This document shows, piece after piece, positions 53,108-62,786 of a stretch of DNA of 64,000 nucleotides (positions within the stretch are counted from its first letter, which is position 1; every line of letters begins with the position of its first letter). The translations under genes were made by a program, and so were the position numbers. Under the pieces are notes generated by a model. The model ran no database searches and was not told the origin of the DNA. It saw nothing but the letters and a program-made list of their open reading frames with translations. Source of the DNA: Planctomycetota bacterium (GTDB lineage: Bacteria; Planctomycetota; UBA1135); the NCBI GenBank assembly GCA_008501825.1, contig QQUA01000001.1:1-64000 (forward strand), in the 5' to 3' direction.

Positions 53108-53827
53108 ATGAATTACTTACTCCGAACCATCGTGCTAGCGGCCATCACCGGCGTGGTGGTCTGGTGGACCGCCTTTTGGAACGATCGGCTACAGGAACAT
53201 GAGCGGGAGCTGGAGCAGCGCGATCAGCAGATCCAAGTCCTGGAGGACGAGGTTCTGGAGAAAGAAAAGCAGATCGAGGAGCTCGAAACTGCCATCCAGT
53301 TGTTGAAAATCGATCACCGGGTGGCCCGAATCGAGGTTCTTCGGCAAGATCCGGCTCCCGACGGGGAAGATGAAATCGACACCACTTTGCGGTTCCAGGA
53401 ACTAGGGCCGGACGGCGAACCTCTGGGCCCCGGGCGAATCTTGACCATTCGCGGCAGCCGCGCCTACGTCGAAGCCCTGGTGATCAAATTTGGAGATGAG
53501 TTCGTTGAACAGGGAGACGCCTTGAAAGGCAGTTCCATTTGTCTGTTCCGCCGAATATTCGGGGAGGCTCAATCTCCCCAGGATGGGGAAGAACTCGACG
53601 CCTACGGAGCCCGTCCTCTGCCTTATTCGCCGGAACGGGAGGAATCGCCGCCCGGGGACCAGGTGTGGGAGAAATTCTGGGACTACGCCAACCAACCCAA
53701 GGCGGCGGAAGCCCTGGGCATTCGGGCGATTCACGGCGAGGCCCCTTTCATGGAACTTCGCCCGGGCAAGAGTTATCGCCTCGAACTGCGGGCCTCCGAT
53801 GGCCTGAGCATCATTACCGAGCGCTGA
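53108..53827 (+). CDS. Membrane-anchored coiled-coil protein of unknown function
   Basis: The ATG at 53108 starts NYLLRTIVLAAITGVVVWWTAF, a single membrane anchor, and gives 239 residues. An upstream in-frame ATG at 53072 only adds polar residues. A coiled coil follows (residues about 26-65: RELEQRDQQIQVLEDEVLE and more). The rest is beta-rich with acidic linkers (LDAYGARPLPYSPEREESP) and a final RPGKSYRLELRASDG. No family is recognised. The soluble part probably faces the periplasm. Confidence 0.7.
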   Translation: MNYLLRTIVLAAITGVVVWWTAFWNDRLQEHERELEQRDQQIQVLEDEVLEKEKQIEELETAIQLLKIDHRVARIEVLRQDPAPDGEDEIDTTLRFQELGPDGEPLGPGRILTIRGSRAYVEALVIKFGDEFVEQGDALKGSSICLFRRIFGEAQSPQDGEELDAYGARPLPYSPEREESPPGDQVWEKFWDYANQPKAAEALGIRAIHGEAPFMELRPGKSYRLELRASDGLSIITER

Positions 53828-53864
53828 ATTTCAGTCCTGTCGGATGAGCCGGCAGTCCGGGTCC

Positions 53865-56537
53865 TCATGGGGCCAACAAATCTGCCAGGCAGGCTTTCAA
53901 TTCGCGAAAACCGAAAGGCTTGAGCAGGAAGCGGGTCCGAGGATCATCCGCTAGGTTCCTTTGCGTCCCGGCCAAGGGATATCCGCTCATCATGACGATC
54001 GGTAGTTCCGGATCTTGGCTTCGAAGTTGCCGGCGGAGCTCCAATCCATCCATGCCCGGCATGGCGACATCCAGCAAGAGCAAGGCAAAGCGGTTCGGAT
54101 CGAATTGATCCAGAGCTTCCCTTCCGGAACCAGCCGTGAGAACCGAATAGCCGAGGCTTTCCAACATGCGACCGGTGGCCTGGCGAACTAAATCTTCATC
54201 GTCGACCACCAAAATGGGATGAGTTGTGGCTTGGACAAATTCGGTCGAGCCCGCGTCAAAGGGTTCCTTTTCCTCCTTGGTGGGTGGAATGGCGGCCGAA
54301 TCGCCGGCAATCGGTAACAGAACCCGGAAACAACACCCACCCCTGGCGGGGCAAGACCAATCTACCGCCCCTTGATGGCTCCTAACCAAACCTTGGACCA
54401 CCGCCAAACCCAAACCTCTTCCGGCCGTTTTGGTGCTGAAAAAGGGATCCAAAATGTGGCGCCCCAATTTCGGGTCAAGCCCGTGCCCGGTGTCCACGAC
54501 TTCCAGGCAGGCGAATTCCCCCGGCTCCAGATCAAAGTACGGCTTAAACGCGGTTAGATCTCCCGGTTCCAGTTTTCGCCGATTGAGGTGCACCTGGACG
54601 GTACCACTGTTGCCGTCCATGGCCTCGGCCGAGTTGCGCACAAGGTTCATCAAGACTTGGCGAATTTGAACCGCATCGGCTTCCACCCGGCAAGTCGAGG
54701 CCGGGAATTTGAAGTTTAGAAGAATCCGTTTGGGGAGAACTGCCCGCAACAAGGGCTCCATCTCTCGGCAAAGGCCGGCCAAGTCCAAGACTTGTTTCTG
54801 CCGAATCGATTTTCCGGAATAGGCCAGCATCTGGGACGACAGTTCCACCGCCTGCTGAGAAGCCAACTGAATGCCTTGCAAACAAGGTTGGAGATCCTTC
54901 TGGTCGGACAATTCCTCTTCCAACATGGCGAGGTTGCCGCGTATGCCCATCAAAAGATTGTTGAAATCGTGAGCAATGCCGCCGGCCAGTAGGCCCAAGC
55001 TTTCCAATCGCTGCCCCTCGAACAGCCGCCGTTCCAATTGCCTGGCTTGAATTTCCGCCTGCCTTCGCTTGATTTCCGCCGCCGCCCGGTTGATCAGAAC
55101 GGGCATCAATGGATGCTCCAAAACGGCTTTCTCGAAAATTCTGTCGTGGATCACCCCAAAAAAACCGACTTCGGTTTCGGCTTCAACCGCAAAGGGAATG
55201 ACCAGCATGGCGGCTGCGGAGTTGGGATCCACCCAATCGGGAAGCTGATGCGACTGCAAGTCTTTCGCGGTTTTTAAAAACGGCTTTCGGCTGCTAAGAA
55301 TCTTTTCAAATGGGGAATCGGTCAATGGAAGGTCTGGGGGAAGATCCCGGGCCTCATCTCGATCCCAAAGAGCGAGCAGCTTGGCTTGGTTTTCACTATC
55401 CCGAAAGCCAAGAAAGGCCATTTTCGCCTGCACGATTTTGGCTAGATTAAAGGTTAAATTCGAAAAGATGTTTCCCTTGTCGGAAATGTCGATGGATTGG
55501 GCCAGTCTTCCGAGATCGGCAAGAATCCGCTGCCGCGATAGTTCCTCTGAAAGCAAATCGTGGAACTTCTGCATCTCCAAAAGAACTTTTTCCGAATCGG
55601 GAAATTTCGCTTGATGAAGCGCTACTACGAGCCCCATGGGCCTTCTCCCTTGACCCAAAAGGGGCAAGCCGGCGTAGCTGGCAATACCCATGTCCTGTAA
55701 CATGAGGTCGTCGGGAAATTTTTGAACTACATCCCCGGAGTAAGTGCAAGCTTGACCGGTGATCACCTCGGCGCATGGGGTTCCTCTCAAATCATATTCC
55801 ACTTGTTCAAGCTCATCTCCAAGCCAAATCATGGCAAGTGCTCTAGCCTTTTCAAATTGCTGGCCGAAAATTTCAGCAACCATAACGCCACTGACTTGTA
55901 ATTCCTCAGATAGATGGCGAGCAACCCAAGAATAGAGGTTGTCTCCTTCCGGTTTCAATCCACCGATTAAATCTGAAATCTTTCGGCCTTCGAAGCGATA
56001 ATCACACTCTTGGCAAGATTCCCATACTCCCAATAAATGCTTAAATAGATTTTGGTCTCGTTCGCTCCAGGACCTCTGCGTTGGAGAACCAAGAATCAAA
56101 GCAAATCGCCGCCCGCTAAGATCCTTTGGAAAGCGCCCGGCGGCGGCAAAGGCGAGTTCATCCGGCGCCTCGGAGGCTGCCGGAGAACCGGGAGGAGATT
56201 CGTAAACGGAGATGTCCGTCCCCGCGCCCGCCGGTGACCAATTCGGAAACAAGGATTGAGGAAGCCGTGCCTGCTGGAAACCGATGGAGTGGCCAAGATG
56301 CCAGACATCTTGTTCGAGAAAAGCCACCGCCGCCATCGGAAGATTGAACACTTCCGCCGCCAGCCGAACCAGTTGCTCCTGAGAACGATCGATCATCGCC
56401 ATCCCCTCGATTCCACTCCACGAACCTAAGTGCTTCAGCTCCAGCCTCCCCAGGTCGCCAAGGCCATTATGTTGCGATAAGCCGATGGACTCAAATCTGC
56501 CAGCCCTTGGATGAGATTTTTCCCCTATGAAGCTCAT
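53865..56537 (-). CDS. Multi-GAF hybrid histidine kinase with receiver domain
   Basis: The 890-residue protein has no membrane span. Three GAF-like domains lie at about 48-185, 200-335 and 345-500. A DHp domain ([20 protein letters not shown]) is near 520. The HATPase part has [21 protein letters not shown] and [20 protein letters not shown] receiver domain at about 770-890 is intact: [26 protein letters not shown] and [10 protein letters not shown]. It is a cytoplasmic hybrid sensor that would pass phosphate to an unlinked regulator. It starts 44 bases from the divergent sulfatase gene. Confidence 0.93.
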   Translation of the reverse strand: MSFIGEKSHPRAGRFESIGLSQHNGLGDLGRLELKHLGSWSGIEGMAMIDRSQEQLVRLAAEVFNLPMAAVAFLEQDVWHLGHSIGFQQARLPQSLFPNWSPAGAGTDISVYESPPGSPAASEAPDELAFAAAGRFPKDLSGRRFALILGSPTQRSWSERDQNLFKHLLGVWESCQECDYRFEGRKISDLIGGLKPEGDNLYSWVARHLSEELQVSGVMVAEIFGQQFEKARALAMIWLGDELEQVEYDLRGTPCAEVITGQACTYSGDVVQKFPDDLMLQDMGIASYAGLPLLGQGRRPMGLVVALHQAKFPDSEKVLLEMQKFHDLLSEELSRQRILADLGRLAQSIDISDKGNIFSNLTFNLAKIVQAKMAFLGFRDSENQAKLLALWDRDEARDLPPDLPLTDSPFEKILSSRKPFLKTAKDLQSHQLPDWVDPNSAAAMLVIPFAVEAETEVGFFGVIHDRIFEKAVLEHPLMPVLINRAAAEIKRRQAEIQARQLERRLFEGQRLESLGLLAGGIAHDFNNLLMGIRGNLAMLEEELSDQKDLQPCLQGIQLASQQAVELSSQMLAYSGKSIRQKQVLDLAGLCREMEPLLRAVLPKRILLNFKFPASTCRVEADAVQIRQVLMNLVRNSAEAMDGNSGTVQVHLNRRKLEPGDLTAFKPYFDLEPGEFACLEVVDTGHGLDPKLGRHILDPFFSTKTAGRGLGLAVVQGLVRSHQGAVDWSCPARGGCCFRVLLPIAGDSAAIPPTKEEKEPFDAGSTEFVQATTHPILVVDDEDLVRQATGRMLESLGYSVLTAGSGREALDQFDPNRFALLLLDVAMPGMDGLELRRQLRSQDPELPIVMMSGYPLAGTQRNLADDPRTRFLLKPFGFRELKACLADLLAP

Positions 56538-56581
56538 TTGGTCAGAAAACCACTGCTAAGCTGCTCGTCCGGAAAGGAAAA

Positions 56582-58630
56582 ATGCGCTCCCTCCTGCTCA
56601 CGTTCATTCTTCCCGGCCTTTTCTTGCCGGCATGCCAGGAACCCGCGACCAGCCCGGAAAGCGGGCCGCCGCCGAACATCCTCTTCATTTTCACGGATGA
56701 TCACGCCTCCCATGCCATCTCGGCTTACGGCAGCAAGATCAACCGGACCCCCAATTTGGACCGCCTGGCCGATGAAGGATTGCTGTTTCGAAACGCCTTC
56801 TGCACCAACTCCATCTGCGGGCCGAGCCGGGCGGTAATTCTTACCGGCAAGCACAGTCACCACAACGGCTTGCTTCGCAACGGCTTCGCCTTCGACGGCA
56901 ACCAGCAAACCGCTCCGAAAATCCTGCAGCAAGCCGGTTACCAGACCGCCATGATCGGCAAGTGGCATTTGAGTTCGGATCCGACCGGCTTCGATTTTTG
57001 GAAAGTTCTAATCGGACAAGGCCCCTACTACAACCCGGTTCTCAAAACTCCGAACGGCAAAGAAAAGCACGAAGGCTATACCACCGACATTTTGACCGAC
57101 CTTGCCTTGGATTGGTTGCAAAACAACCGCAACCCAAAACAACCCTTTCTATTGATGCTTCAACAGAAGGCGCCCCATCGTTCCTGGTATCCGGGGCCGG
57201 ATCATTTGAATTTATATGACGACGTGGAGATTCCGGAGCCGGAGACTCTTTTCGATGATTACTCCCAAAGGGCTTCCGGAGCGGCGAAGCAAAGCATGTC
57301 CGTCGCCCATCACCTTAGCGATCACGATTTGAAGTTGAGCCCGCCTCGCGGTCTTACCCCGGAACAGCGGGAACTTTGGGATCAAGCTTACGGTCCTAAA
57401 AATGCGGCTTTCCGCCAGGCGAATCTGACTGGCAAAGAGCGGGTTCGCTGGAATTACCAACGTTACATCAAGGACTATTTACGATGCGTCGCCTCGGTTG
57501 ACGACAACATCGGACGGGTTCTGAATTATTTGGATGAGCACGGGCTGGCTGAGAACACCGTAGTCATTTACAGTTCGGATCAAGGCTTTTACCTCGGGGA
57601 TCACGGTTGGTATGACAAACGCTGGATGTACGAGGAATCCCTCAGAATGCCGTTGCTGGTCCGCTGGCCGGGTCACATCAGCCCGAATTCGGAAAATCGA
57701 GACCTGGTTCAAAATTTGGATTTTGCCCAAACCTTCCTCGATCTTGCCCGAGTGGATATTCCCGAAGACATGCAAGGACACAGCTTGGTGCCGCTGCTCC
57801 GTGGCCAACGCCCCGGCGATTGGAGGAAATCCATTTACTATCATTATTGGGAATATCCGGGAGTGCATGACGTTCCCAGGCACTTTGGGGTTCGAACTCA
57901 CCGTCATAAACTCATTCACTACTATCAACTGGAAGAATGGGAACTCTTCGATCTGAAAGAAGACCCGAATGAAATGCATAACCTTTACGGTTCTCCGGGA
58001 ACAGAAGCCCTGACCGAGAAACTGAAACAGGAGCTTTCCCGTTTGCAAAAACTCTACGGGGATGAAAATCCGGAAGCTTCAGCGGCGGAAGTGGAGCAAG
58101 CCTGGTTACGCTCGTGGGGAGCCGTCACCGAAACGCGCAAAATCGCCGAAGGAGACGATTTCCTGAGCCCTCCTCCAAACGGCCTGCAACCGCGGGGAAA
58201 AGCATTTACAGTCGGAGCCTGGTGCAAGGCGGAAGGCCCCAATGGAGTGCTATTGGCCATGGGAGGAGAAACTCACGGCTTTAGTCTTTATCTGCAGGAC
58301 GGCAAACCTACCTTCGCCGTCCGCACTCATGGCGAACTGGTTCAAGTGCAAGCCCTGAAAAGTTTGCCATTGGAAAGCTGGGTTCACCTTGCCGGCGTTT
58401 TGGACCGAGACGGAAACCTGAGACTTTGGGTTCAGGGCAGGGAAGTGGCCTCCGGGCCGGGGCTGTTTCTCGCTGCCAAACCAGCCGAGGGATGGTCGCT
58501 CGGAAACGATCCGGAAACTCCCGTCGCCCCATACGCCGGTTCGTTGAATTGGCCCGGCGAATGGCAACACCCCCGGCTTTATTGGGGAATCCCCGAAGGA
58601 GAAGAGCTGGAAGCCTGGTTGAAGCCTTGA
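56582..58630 (+). CDS. Lipoprotein sulfatase with C-terminal LamG-like domain
   Basis: The 682-residue protein has a lipobox (LFLPACQE) and the sulfatase core: [11 protein letters not shown] with the metal Asp pair, the formylglycine site at Cys79 in [19 protein letters not shown] (Cys-x-Pro-Ser-Arg), and [19 protein letters not shown]. The Cys must be converted to formylglycine by an anaerobic SME or by an FGE. From about 520 a LamG/concanavalin-like domain follows ([36 protein letters not shown]). The substrate is probably a sulfated polysaccharide. The PhoD-like gene starts 3 bases downstream. Confidence 0.94.
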   Translation: MRSLLLTFILPGLFLPACQEPATSPESGPPPNILFIFTDDHASHAISAYGSKINRTPNLDRLADEGLLFRNAFCTNSICGPSRAVILTGKHSHHNGLLRNGFAFDGNQQTAPKILQQAGYQTAMIGKWHLSSDPTGFDFWKVLIGQGPYYNPVLKTPNGKEKHEGYTTDILTDLALDWLQNNRNPKQPFLLMLQQKAPHRSWYPGPDHLNLYDDVEIPEPETLFDDYSQRASGAAKQSMSVAHHLSDHDLKLSPPRGLTPEQRELWDQAYGPKNAAFRQANLTGKERVRWNYQRYIKDYLRCVASVDDNIGRVLNYLDEHGLAENTVVIYSSDQGFYLGDHGWYDKRWMYEESLRMPLLVRWPGHISPNSENRDLVQNLDFAQTFLDLARVDIPEDMQGHSLVPLLRGQRPGDWRKSIYYHYWEYPGVHDVPRHFGVRTHRHKLIHYYQLEEWELFDLKEDPNEMHNLYGSPGTEALTEKLKQELSRLQKLYGDENPEASAAEVEQAWLRSWGAVTETRKIAEGDDFLSPPPNGLQPRGKAFTVGAWCKAEGPNGVLLAMGGETHGFSLYLQDGKPTFAVRTHGELVQVQALKSLPLESWVHLAGVLDRDGNLRLWVQGREVASGPGLFLAAKPAEGWSLGNDPETPVAPYAGSLNWPGEWQHPRLYWGIPEGEELEAWLKP

Positions 58631-58633
58631 GCC

Positions 58634-61327
58634 ATGGATCGCCGTAAATTCCTCAAAGATTCTTTAGCTCTTACTGGCGGGCTTTCCCTGCCCGGAATCT
58701 TCGGCCAGGAATCCGAGGCTCGAGCACAAGCTTGGCAGCAACTAGATGACTTCCAGCGCCGGGATTCCCGCTATCACGGCGATGGCTGGGAAAGTCTGAA
58801 TCCCGGCTTTTGGAAAATCGAAAACGGCAGTCTGCGACGGCAACTTCGCCAGTACGGTGATCGGGCTCGGGCCACCGGCTTTCCTTTTCATTATGAAACT
58901 CACCAAAAAAGGGCCATGCCGACCGATTATGACCCTTCTCTGCCTTTCGGCATGCTTTGGCGTCGCGATTATTACCTGACCGAAAGTTTCGGCTGGCGAA
59001 TGGAAGCCACGATCCAGCAACGCCCTCCCGCTCCTCCGCCAGAAGACGATCCGAAATGGAAGATGTATCAAGCCGGCTACGGCCTTCTTGGGCTTGGCTT
59101 CGGTTCCAAACACTTATTCGCCGGTTGGCGCGGCAACGCCAAAAACCCCAAAGCCCCCTGGATGCTGGCTTGGCGGGACGACGGCCGCTTCGGGCTTTAT
59201 CAACATGCCTCCGGGCCCAAAGCCCTGGTTGCTGAAGTTCAAGCTCCAGCCCCTCGTCCCGGTGATCAAGTCCAGTTTGAAGTTCGGGTTGAAAAACAGA
59301 GCGAAGATCGCTGCCGCATTTTGGGTTGGTTAAGACACGGCCACGCGGAATGGCAGGTTCAATTGGACGAGGTCGATTTCCCCGCCCACGGCGAAGGCTA
59401 TCCAGGATTAGTGGCCCGCGGTCTGCTCGATTTCCAAGTGGACCGGGTCGAAATTCAAACCTCTCCTCAGCAACGCCTCCAGATCGCCAGTAACGAATGC
59501 TTGCTTTGTTATCCCTTGGGCGACAGCCTGCAAAACCGTAACGGGCACTGGACCGCCAAATTCATGGCCCTCTTTCGGCAAGAGGGCAGCCGGGCGACCA
59601 TCCGCATCGCCACCCAAGAAAGTCCGCCCCAAGGTTGGGACCAGGTCGCCGTCGCCGGAGAAGCCGACATCGTCAGCAATGACTTTCGCATGCACACGGC
59701 GGTCATCACCGCGGAACTGCCTGGCCACCCGGCGGAAACCACCCACTACTTCACCATTTGGAAAGACAGGGTCGACGTCACTTCCGATCCCCGATTGGGA
59801 ACCGATGCCGTCGGTCCGGGAACCGGTTTCCTCGGCACGGTTCCGGCCAGCGGCCGGTACGTCGGCCGATTGCCTCAACTTCAAGCGCCTTATCGCTTGT
59901 GCGGCTTGAGTTGTCACGCCATTCACGGCCGCCAAGCCAACCTGCCCGACCCCGGTCAATTCGGTCGCCATTACGTCCGCGACCAACCCACGCCGGAGGC
60001 CTATCGCCATTTAGAAGCCTACGACTTCCAAATCATGGTTTGGGAGGACGACATCTGGTATCTGGAATTGTTGCTTTATCCGCCGAGCCCGGACGACGCA
60101 TACAAAATCATTACCACCACTTTGGCCGGCCCGGCCACGCGCTGGCAAATGATGCGCCATTGGAACGTCCTGAATCCCGGCGATCACGACTACGGCATGG
60201 ACGACGTCAAAGGGCCGGAACAGTTGGCGATCCGCCGCCTGGACGACCTTGGCCAAGACCGGGATTACATGCGGCGCAACTTTCAAATCGTGCAGCATCT
60301 GATTCGAGGAGAAGAAAACCCATCGCCGACTTCCAATCCCAAGCGATGGAGGCGCTGGCGCCTGCCCCATGGAGATTTCTCCCTTTTGATCGTGGACGCC
60401 CGCCTTTGGAGAACTTCCCAAGACACCGCCATTTGGGCGGAACAAGGTTGGGGCCACCACCGCGATTTATATTCCCGCAAAGACCCGACTCGCAGTTTGC
60501 TCGGGGAGGAGCAATTCGCTTGGTTGCAGCAGGTCCTTCGTACCGATCCTTCGCCTTGGATTTGCCTGACCGGCCTAAACGGCTTGCACACCATTTGGGC
60601 CGGAACCAATTGGGACGGTCGCAATCAAATTTTCGCCGACCGTGATCGGGTGGCCGCCGACTATGCCGGCTGGGTTTCCGCCGGCGTCGACCGGGTCTTG
60701 GAACTCCTGGGCGGCCGCAGCGGCGTGGTTTCGGTGTATGGCGACGTCCACAACGGGTCCATCTTGCGAAACCTACATCATCGCCTTTACGAGTGCTCTT
60801 TCGGTCCCATCGGACGAAGTGGCGGCCGGGCGGTCATCCCCGGTTTCGGCCGCCGAATGCAGGATTTGGACGGCCGGGAATTGGAAGTCCTGGCTCTTTA
60901 TCACGCCCGCTACCAAAACCCGGAATTAGAACCGCGGCAACCGCCCTATTACTGGAATTTTCTGGAAATGGAATTCGATCCGCGGGGCGCCGATCCCCAA
61001 GCCGCCCTCAAGATCCGCAATTTAATCGACTCGCCGGAGCAAGCTCCTCGAGGCGGCGGGCACGCCCGATTCAAAAAGTCCTCGACCGGCCGTCTCCCCC
61101 AGTCCTGGTTGCCGAGTTGGCAAAGCCTGGCCTACGCCGAGATCCAACTCAGCTTGCCCGACGGCCAACCGCTTTGTGCCGTTCGGGCCTTGGCGGACGG
61201 CCGGGTTCCCGCGACTCCGATGCCCAATTTGCCGCCGCAGTCCAAAGTGTTGTACTTGGCCCGCAGCGGAGAGGCAGTTCAAGGCGGATGGCTAAAAACC
61301 CTCCGCAGCCCCGAAAACGGCGATTAA
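58634..61327 (+). CDS. Tat-exported PhoD-like metallophosphatase-family protein
   Basis: The 897-residue protein starts with a twin-arginine signal (MDRRKFLKDSLALTGGLSL). The N-terminal half is a lectin-like beta sandwich (GWESLNPGFWKIENGSLR, ASGPKALVAEVQAPAP). The second half has PhoD-type features: NPGDHDYGMDD, LIVDARLWR, LTGLNGLHTIW and VYGDVHNGSIL, close to the GDxHxG phosphatase motif. Alkaline phosphatase D hydrolyses phosphodiesters and monoesters outside the membrane. Some ligands look altered, so activity is not certain. It is co-transcribed with the sulfatase 3 bases upstream. Its stop overlaps the convergent gene by 4 bases. Confidence 0.85.
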   Translation: MDRRKFLKDSLALTGGLSLPGIFGQESEARAQAWQQLDDFQRRDSRYHGDGWESLNPGFWKIENGSLRRQLRQYGDRARATGFPFHYETHQKRAMPTDYDPSLPFGMLWRRDYYLTESFGWRMEATIQQRPPAPPPEDDPKWKMYQAGYGLLGLGFGSKHLFAGWRGNAKNPKAPWMLAWRDDGRFGLYQHASGPKALVAEVQAPAPRPGDQVQFEVRVEKQSEDRCRILGWLRHGHAEWQVQLDEVDFPAHGEGYPGLVARGLLDFQVDRVEIQTSPQQRLQIASNECLLCYPLGDSLQNRNGHWTAKFMALFRQEGSRATIRIATQESPPQGWDQVAVAGEADIVSNDFRMHTAVITAELPGHPAETTHYFTIWKDRVDVTSDPRLGTDAVGPGTGFLGTVPASGRYVGRLPQLQAPYRLCGLSCHAIHGRQANLPDPGQFGRHYVRDQPTPEAYRHLEAYDFQIMVWEDDIWYLELLLYPPSPDDAYKIITTTLAGPATRWQMMRHWNVLNPGDHDYGMDDVKGPEQLAIRRLDDLGQDRDYMRRNFQIVQHLIRGEENPSPTSNPKRWRRWRLPHGDFSLLIVDARLWRTSQDTAIWAEQGWGHHRDLYSRKDPTRSLLGEEQFAWLQQVLRTDPSPWICLTGLNGLHTIWAGTNWDGRNQIFADRDRVAADYAGWVSAGVDRVLELLGGRSGVVSVYGDVHNGSILRNLHHRLYECSFGPIGRSGGRAVIPGFGRRMQDLDGRELEVLALYHARYQNPELEPRQPPYYWNFLEMEFDPRGADPQAALKIRNLIDSPEQAPRGGGHARFKKSSTGRLPQSWLPSWQSLAYAEIQLSLPDGQPLCAVRALADGRVPATPMPNLPPQSKVLYLARSGEAVQGGWLKTLRSPENGD

Positions 61328-62100
61328 CGCGCCGAATCCAAGCGCAACATTTCCCGGACGAAATCGATTAGGGCGTCCGTATTGGGAGCGTTTTGAGTTT
61401 TCAAGGCATGCAGAAGGATCAGCGAATCCTTCGGGCTGGCGGCACTCAAATCGGCCAAACACCACCAATGCTTTTCCTGTTGGCGATAAGCGGAGATGGG
61501 AAACTCGCGCCCTTCGGCCACTTGAATTCGAACGGTAATGTCGCTGGCAGGGCCACCCAACTGAAAGCTGGACGCCTTGGGCCATTCCGGCTCCCAACCT
61601 TGGAGCGGCTGCACCTGAGGCACTACCGGATCCCGCTGCCGGAATTCTTCGGTAAAGGGAGGGAGACGTTCAGGAAGCACTCCTTCGCCGTCCACGATTC
61701 GCCGGGTAGGCAGAGGTTGACCGGCCAGCGCCACGGTCAAATCCTGCACCGTTTGCTGGTTCGGCAAAGACTCGCCGCCGAACAAAAATGCTTGGTGGCC
61801 AAGGCCGTCGAAACTCAACCAAAGTGCGGCCATGCCTCCTTTCTCCATCGCCCCCCGAATCACGAAAGGCTCAGGAATCTTTGAACCGGGCAGCAGTTGC
61901 TCCATCAAGACTCGGCGGGCTTCGACCTCTTGATACAGAGAGGTCCCCGAACCGGTTTGCAGCGGCCGGTTTTGGAACATCTTCCAAAGAATGCCGGCGG
62001 CCGCCACGACCAGGAAAAGGGCCAGAACCGGCTTCCTTCCTTTGCCCGGCCGGCTGCCGCCTTTGGAAGTTTCGCCCTGAAGGGTGAAGGATTCGCTCAT
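61324..62100 (-). CDS. Unknown single-membrane-span protein
   Basis: The 258-residue protein has one membrane helix (KPVLALFLVVAAAGILWKMF) near residues 23-42, with a short basic N-terminus inside. The exported part includes FVIRGAMEKGGMAALWLSFDGLG, PTRRIVDGEGVLPERLPPF and a final LRLDSAR. No family is recognised and no catalytic motif is seen. It is convergent with the PhoD-like gene and divergent from bacteriohemerythrin. Confidence 0.65.
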   Translation of the reverse strand: MSESFTLQGETSKGGSRPGKGRKPVLALFLVVAAAGILWKMFQNRPLQTGSGTSLYQEVEARRVLMEQLLPGSKIPEPFVIRGAMEKGGMAALWLSFDGLGHQAFLFGGESLPNQQTVQDLTVALAGQPLPTRRIVDGEGVLPERLPPFTEEFRQRDPVVPQVQPLQGWEPEWPKASSFQLGGPASDITVRIQVAEGREFPISAYRQQEKHWWCLADLSAASPKDSLILLHALKTQNAPNTDALIDFVREMLRLDSAR

Positions 62101-62200
62101 GAGGAGTCCGACGATTTGGGATGCAGATAAATTCTGCTCAACAACTCATTTTGACACAAAATAGCCAAGGAGCTGAAGAACGAAATCAAAAATATGAATC

Positions 62201-62229
62201 TTGGCCAGGAAATGTGCGATTCCTATTCT
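62201..62229 (+). promoter_or_regulatory. Possible promoter of bacteriohemerythrin
   Basis: TTGGCC at 62201-62206 and TATTCT at 62224-62229 are 17 bases apart in an AT-rich stretch. AGGAGG follows at about 62251-62256, eight bases before the ATG at 62266. TTGACA at 62151 has no good -10 partner. Moderate support only. Confidence 0.35.
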
Positions 62230-62265
62230 GGAGGGGAAATAGGACTCGTATAGGAGGACCATCTC

Positions 62266-62676
62266 ATGGAACCGATCGAGTGGAATCCCAATTTCAGTGT
62301 GGGTGTACCGTCCATGGACAGGCAACACTTGACCATCGTGACTCTGATCAACGAATTGATCGGATCCCCCGACCTGGAAGCGGATACAGACGCCCTCCAC
62401 TTGGCCCTGGATCAACTGACTCGCTATTCAGAAGATCATTTCCTGGCTGAAGAAGCCCTGCTGGAAGGAACTGGGTATCCAGAACTGCTCCGGCAAAAGG
62501 AGGAGCATCGGGAATTTCGCAGGCGAATCGCATTGCTCTGCCATGACACCGCCTTGGGCAAACCAGGGGGCCTGAATCGCCTCCTCACCTTTTTGAAGGA
62601 CTGGTGGACCCATCACATCCTGGTCGAAGATATGCGCTATCGCCCTTATTTCGAGAATCAGGAACTTTCCCCCTGA
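62266..62676 (+). CDS. Bacteriohemerythrin
   Basis: The 136-residue protein has the hemerythrin four-helix-bundle iron ligands: VGVPSMDRQHLTIVTLIN (first His), YSEDHFLAEEALLEGTGYP (His and Glu), KEEHREF (His) and WWTHHILVEDMRY (His-His-x-x-x-x-Asp). It binds O2 at a di-iron centre and serves as an oxygen carrier or sensor. The start has a near-perfect ribosome site (AGGAGG). It stands alone in AT-richer DNA between an unknown membrane gene and a GTPase gene. Confidence 0.96.
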   Translation: MEPIEWNPNFSVGVPSMDRQHLTIVTLINELIGSPDLEADTDALHLALDQLTRYSEDHFLAEEALLEGTGYPELLRQKEEHREFRRRIALLCHDTALGKPGGLNRLLTFLKDWWTHHILVEDMRYRPYFENQELSP

Positions 62677-62786
62677 ACGCACTCCACCCGCGCTTCCTCG
62701 GGCTGAAATTTTCCAAGCCCGAAACCCACCGAGGGATTCAGGCGGGCGCATCATAGGTAGGGAGAACACCCGCCCCGCCCGCAATC

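Noticed and set aside
56527-56559. Tiny open frame upstream of the sulfatase
   Set aside because: Ten codons in the divergent region without a ribosome site; considered chance.
62698-62722. Inverted repeat TCGGGCT/AGCCCGA after bacteriohemerythrin
   Set aside because: No T-tract follows on either strand, so it is not reported as a terminator.
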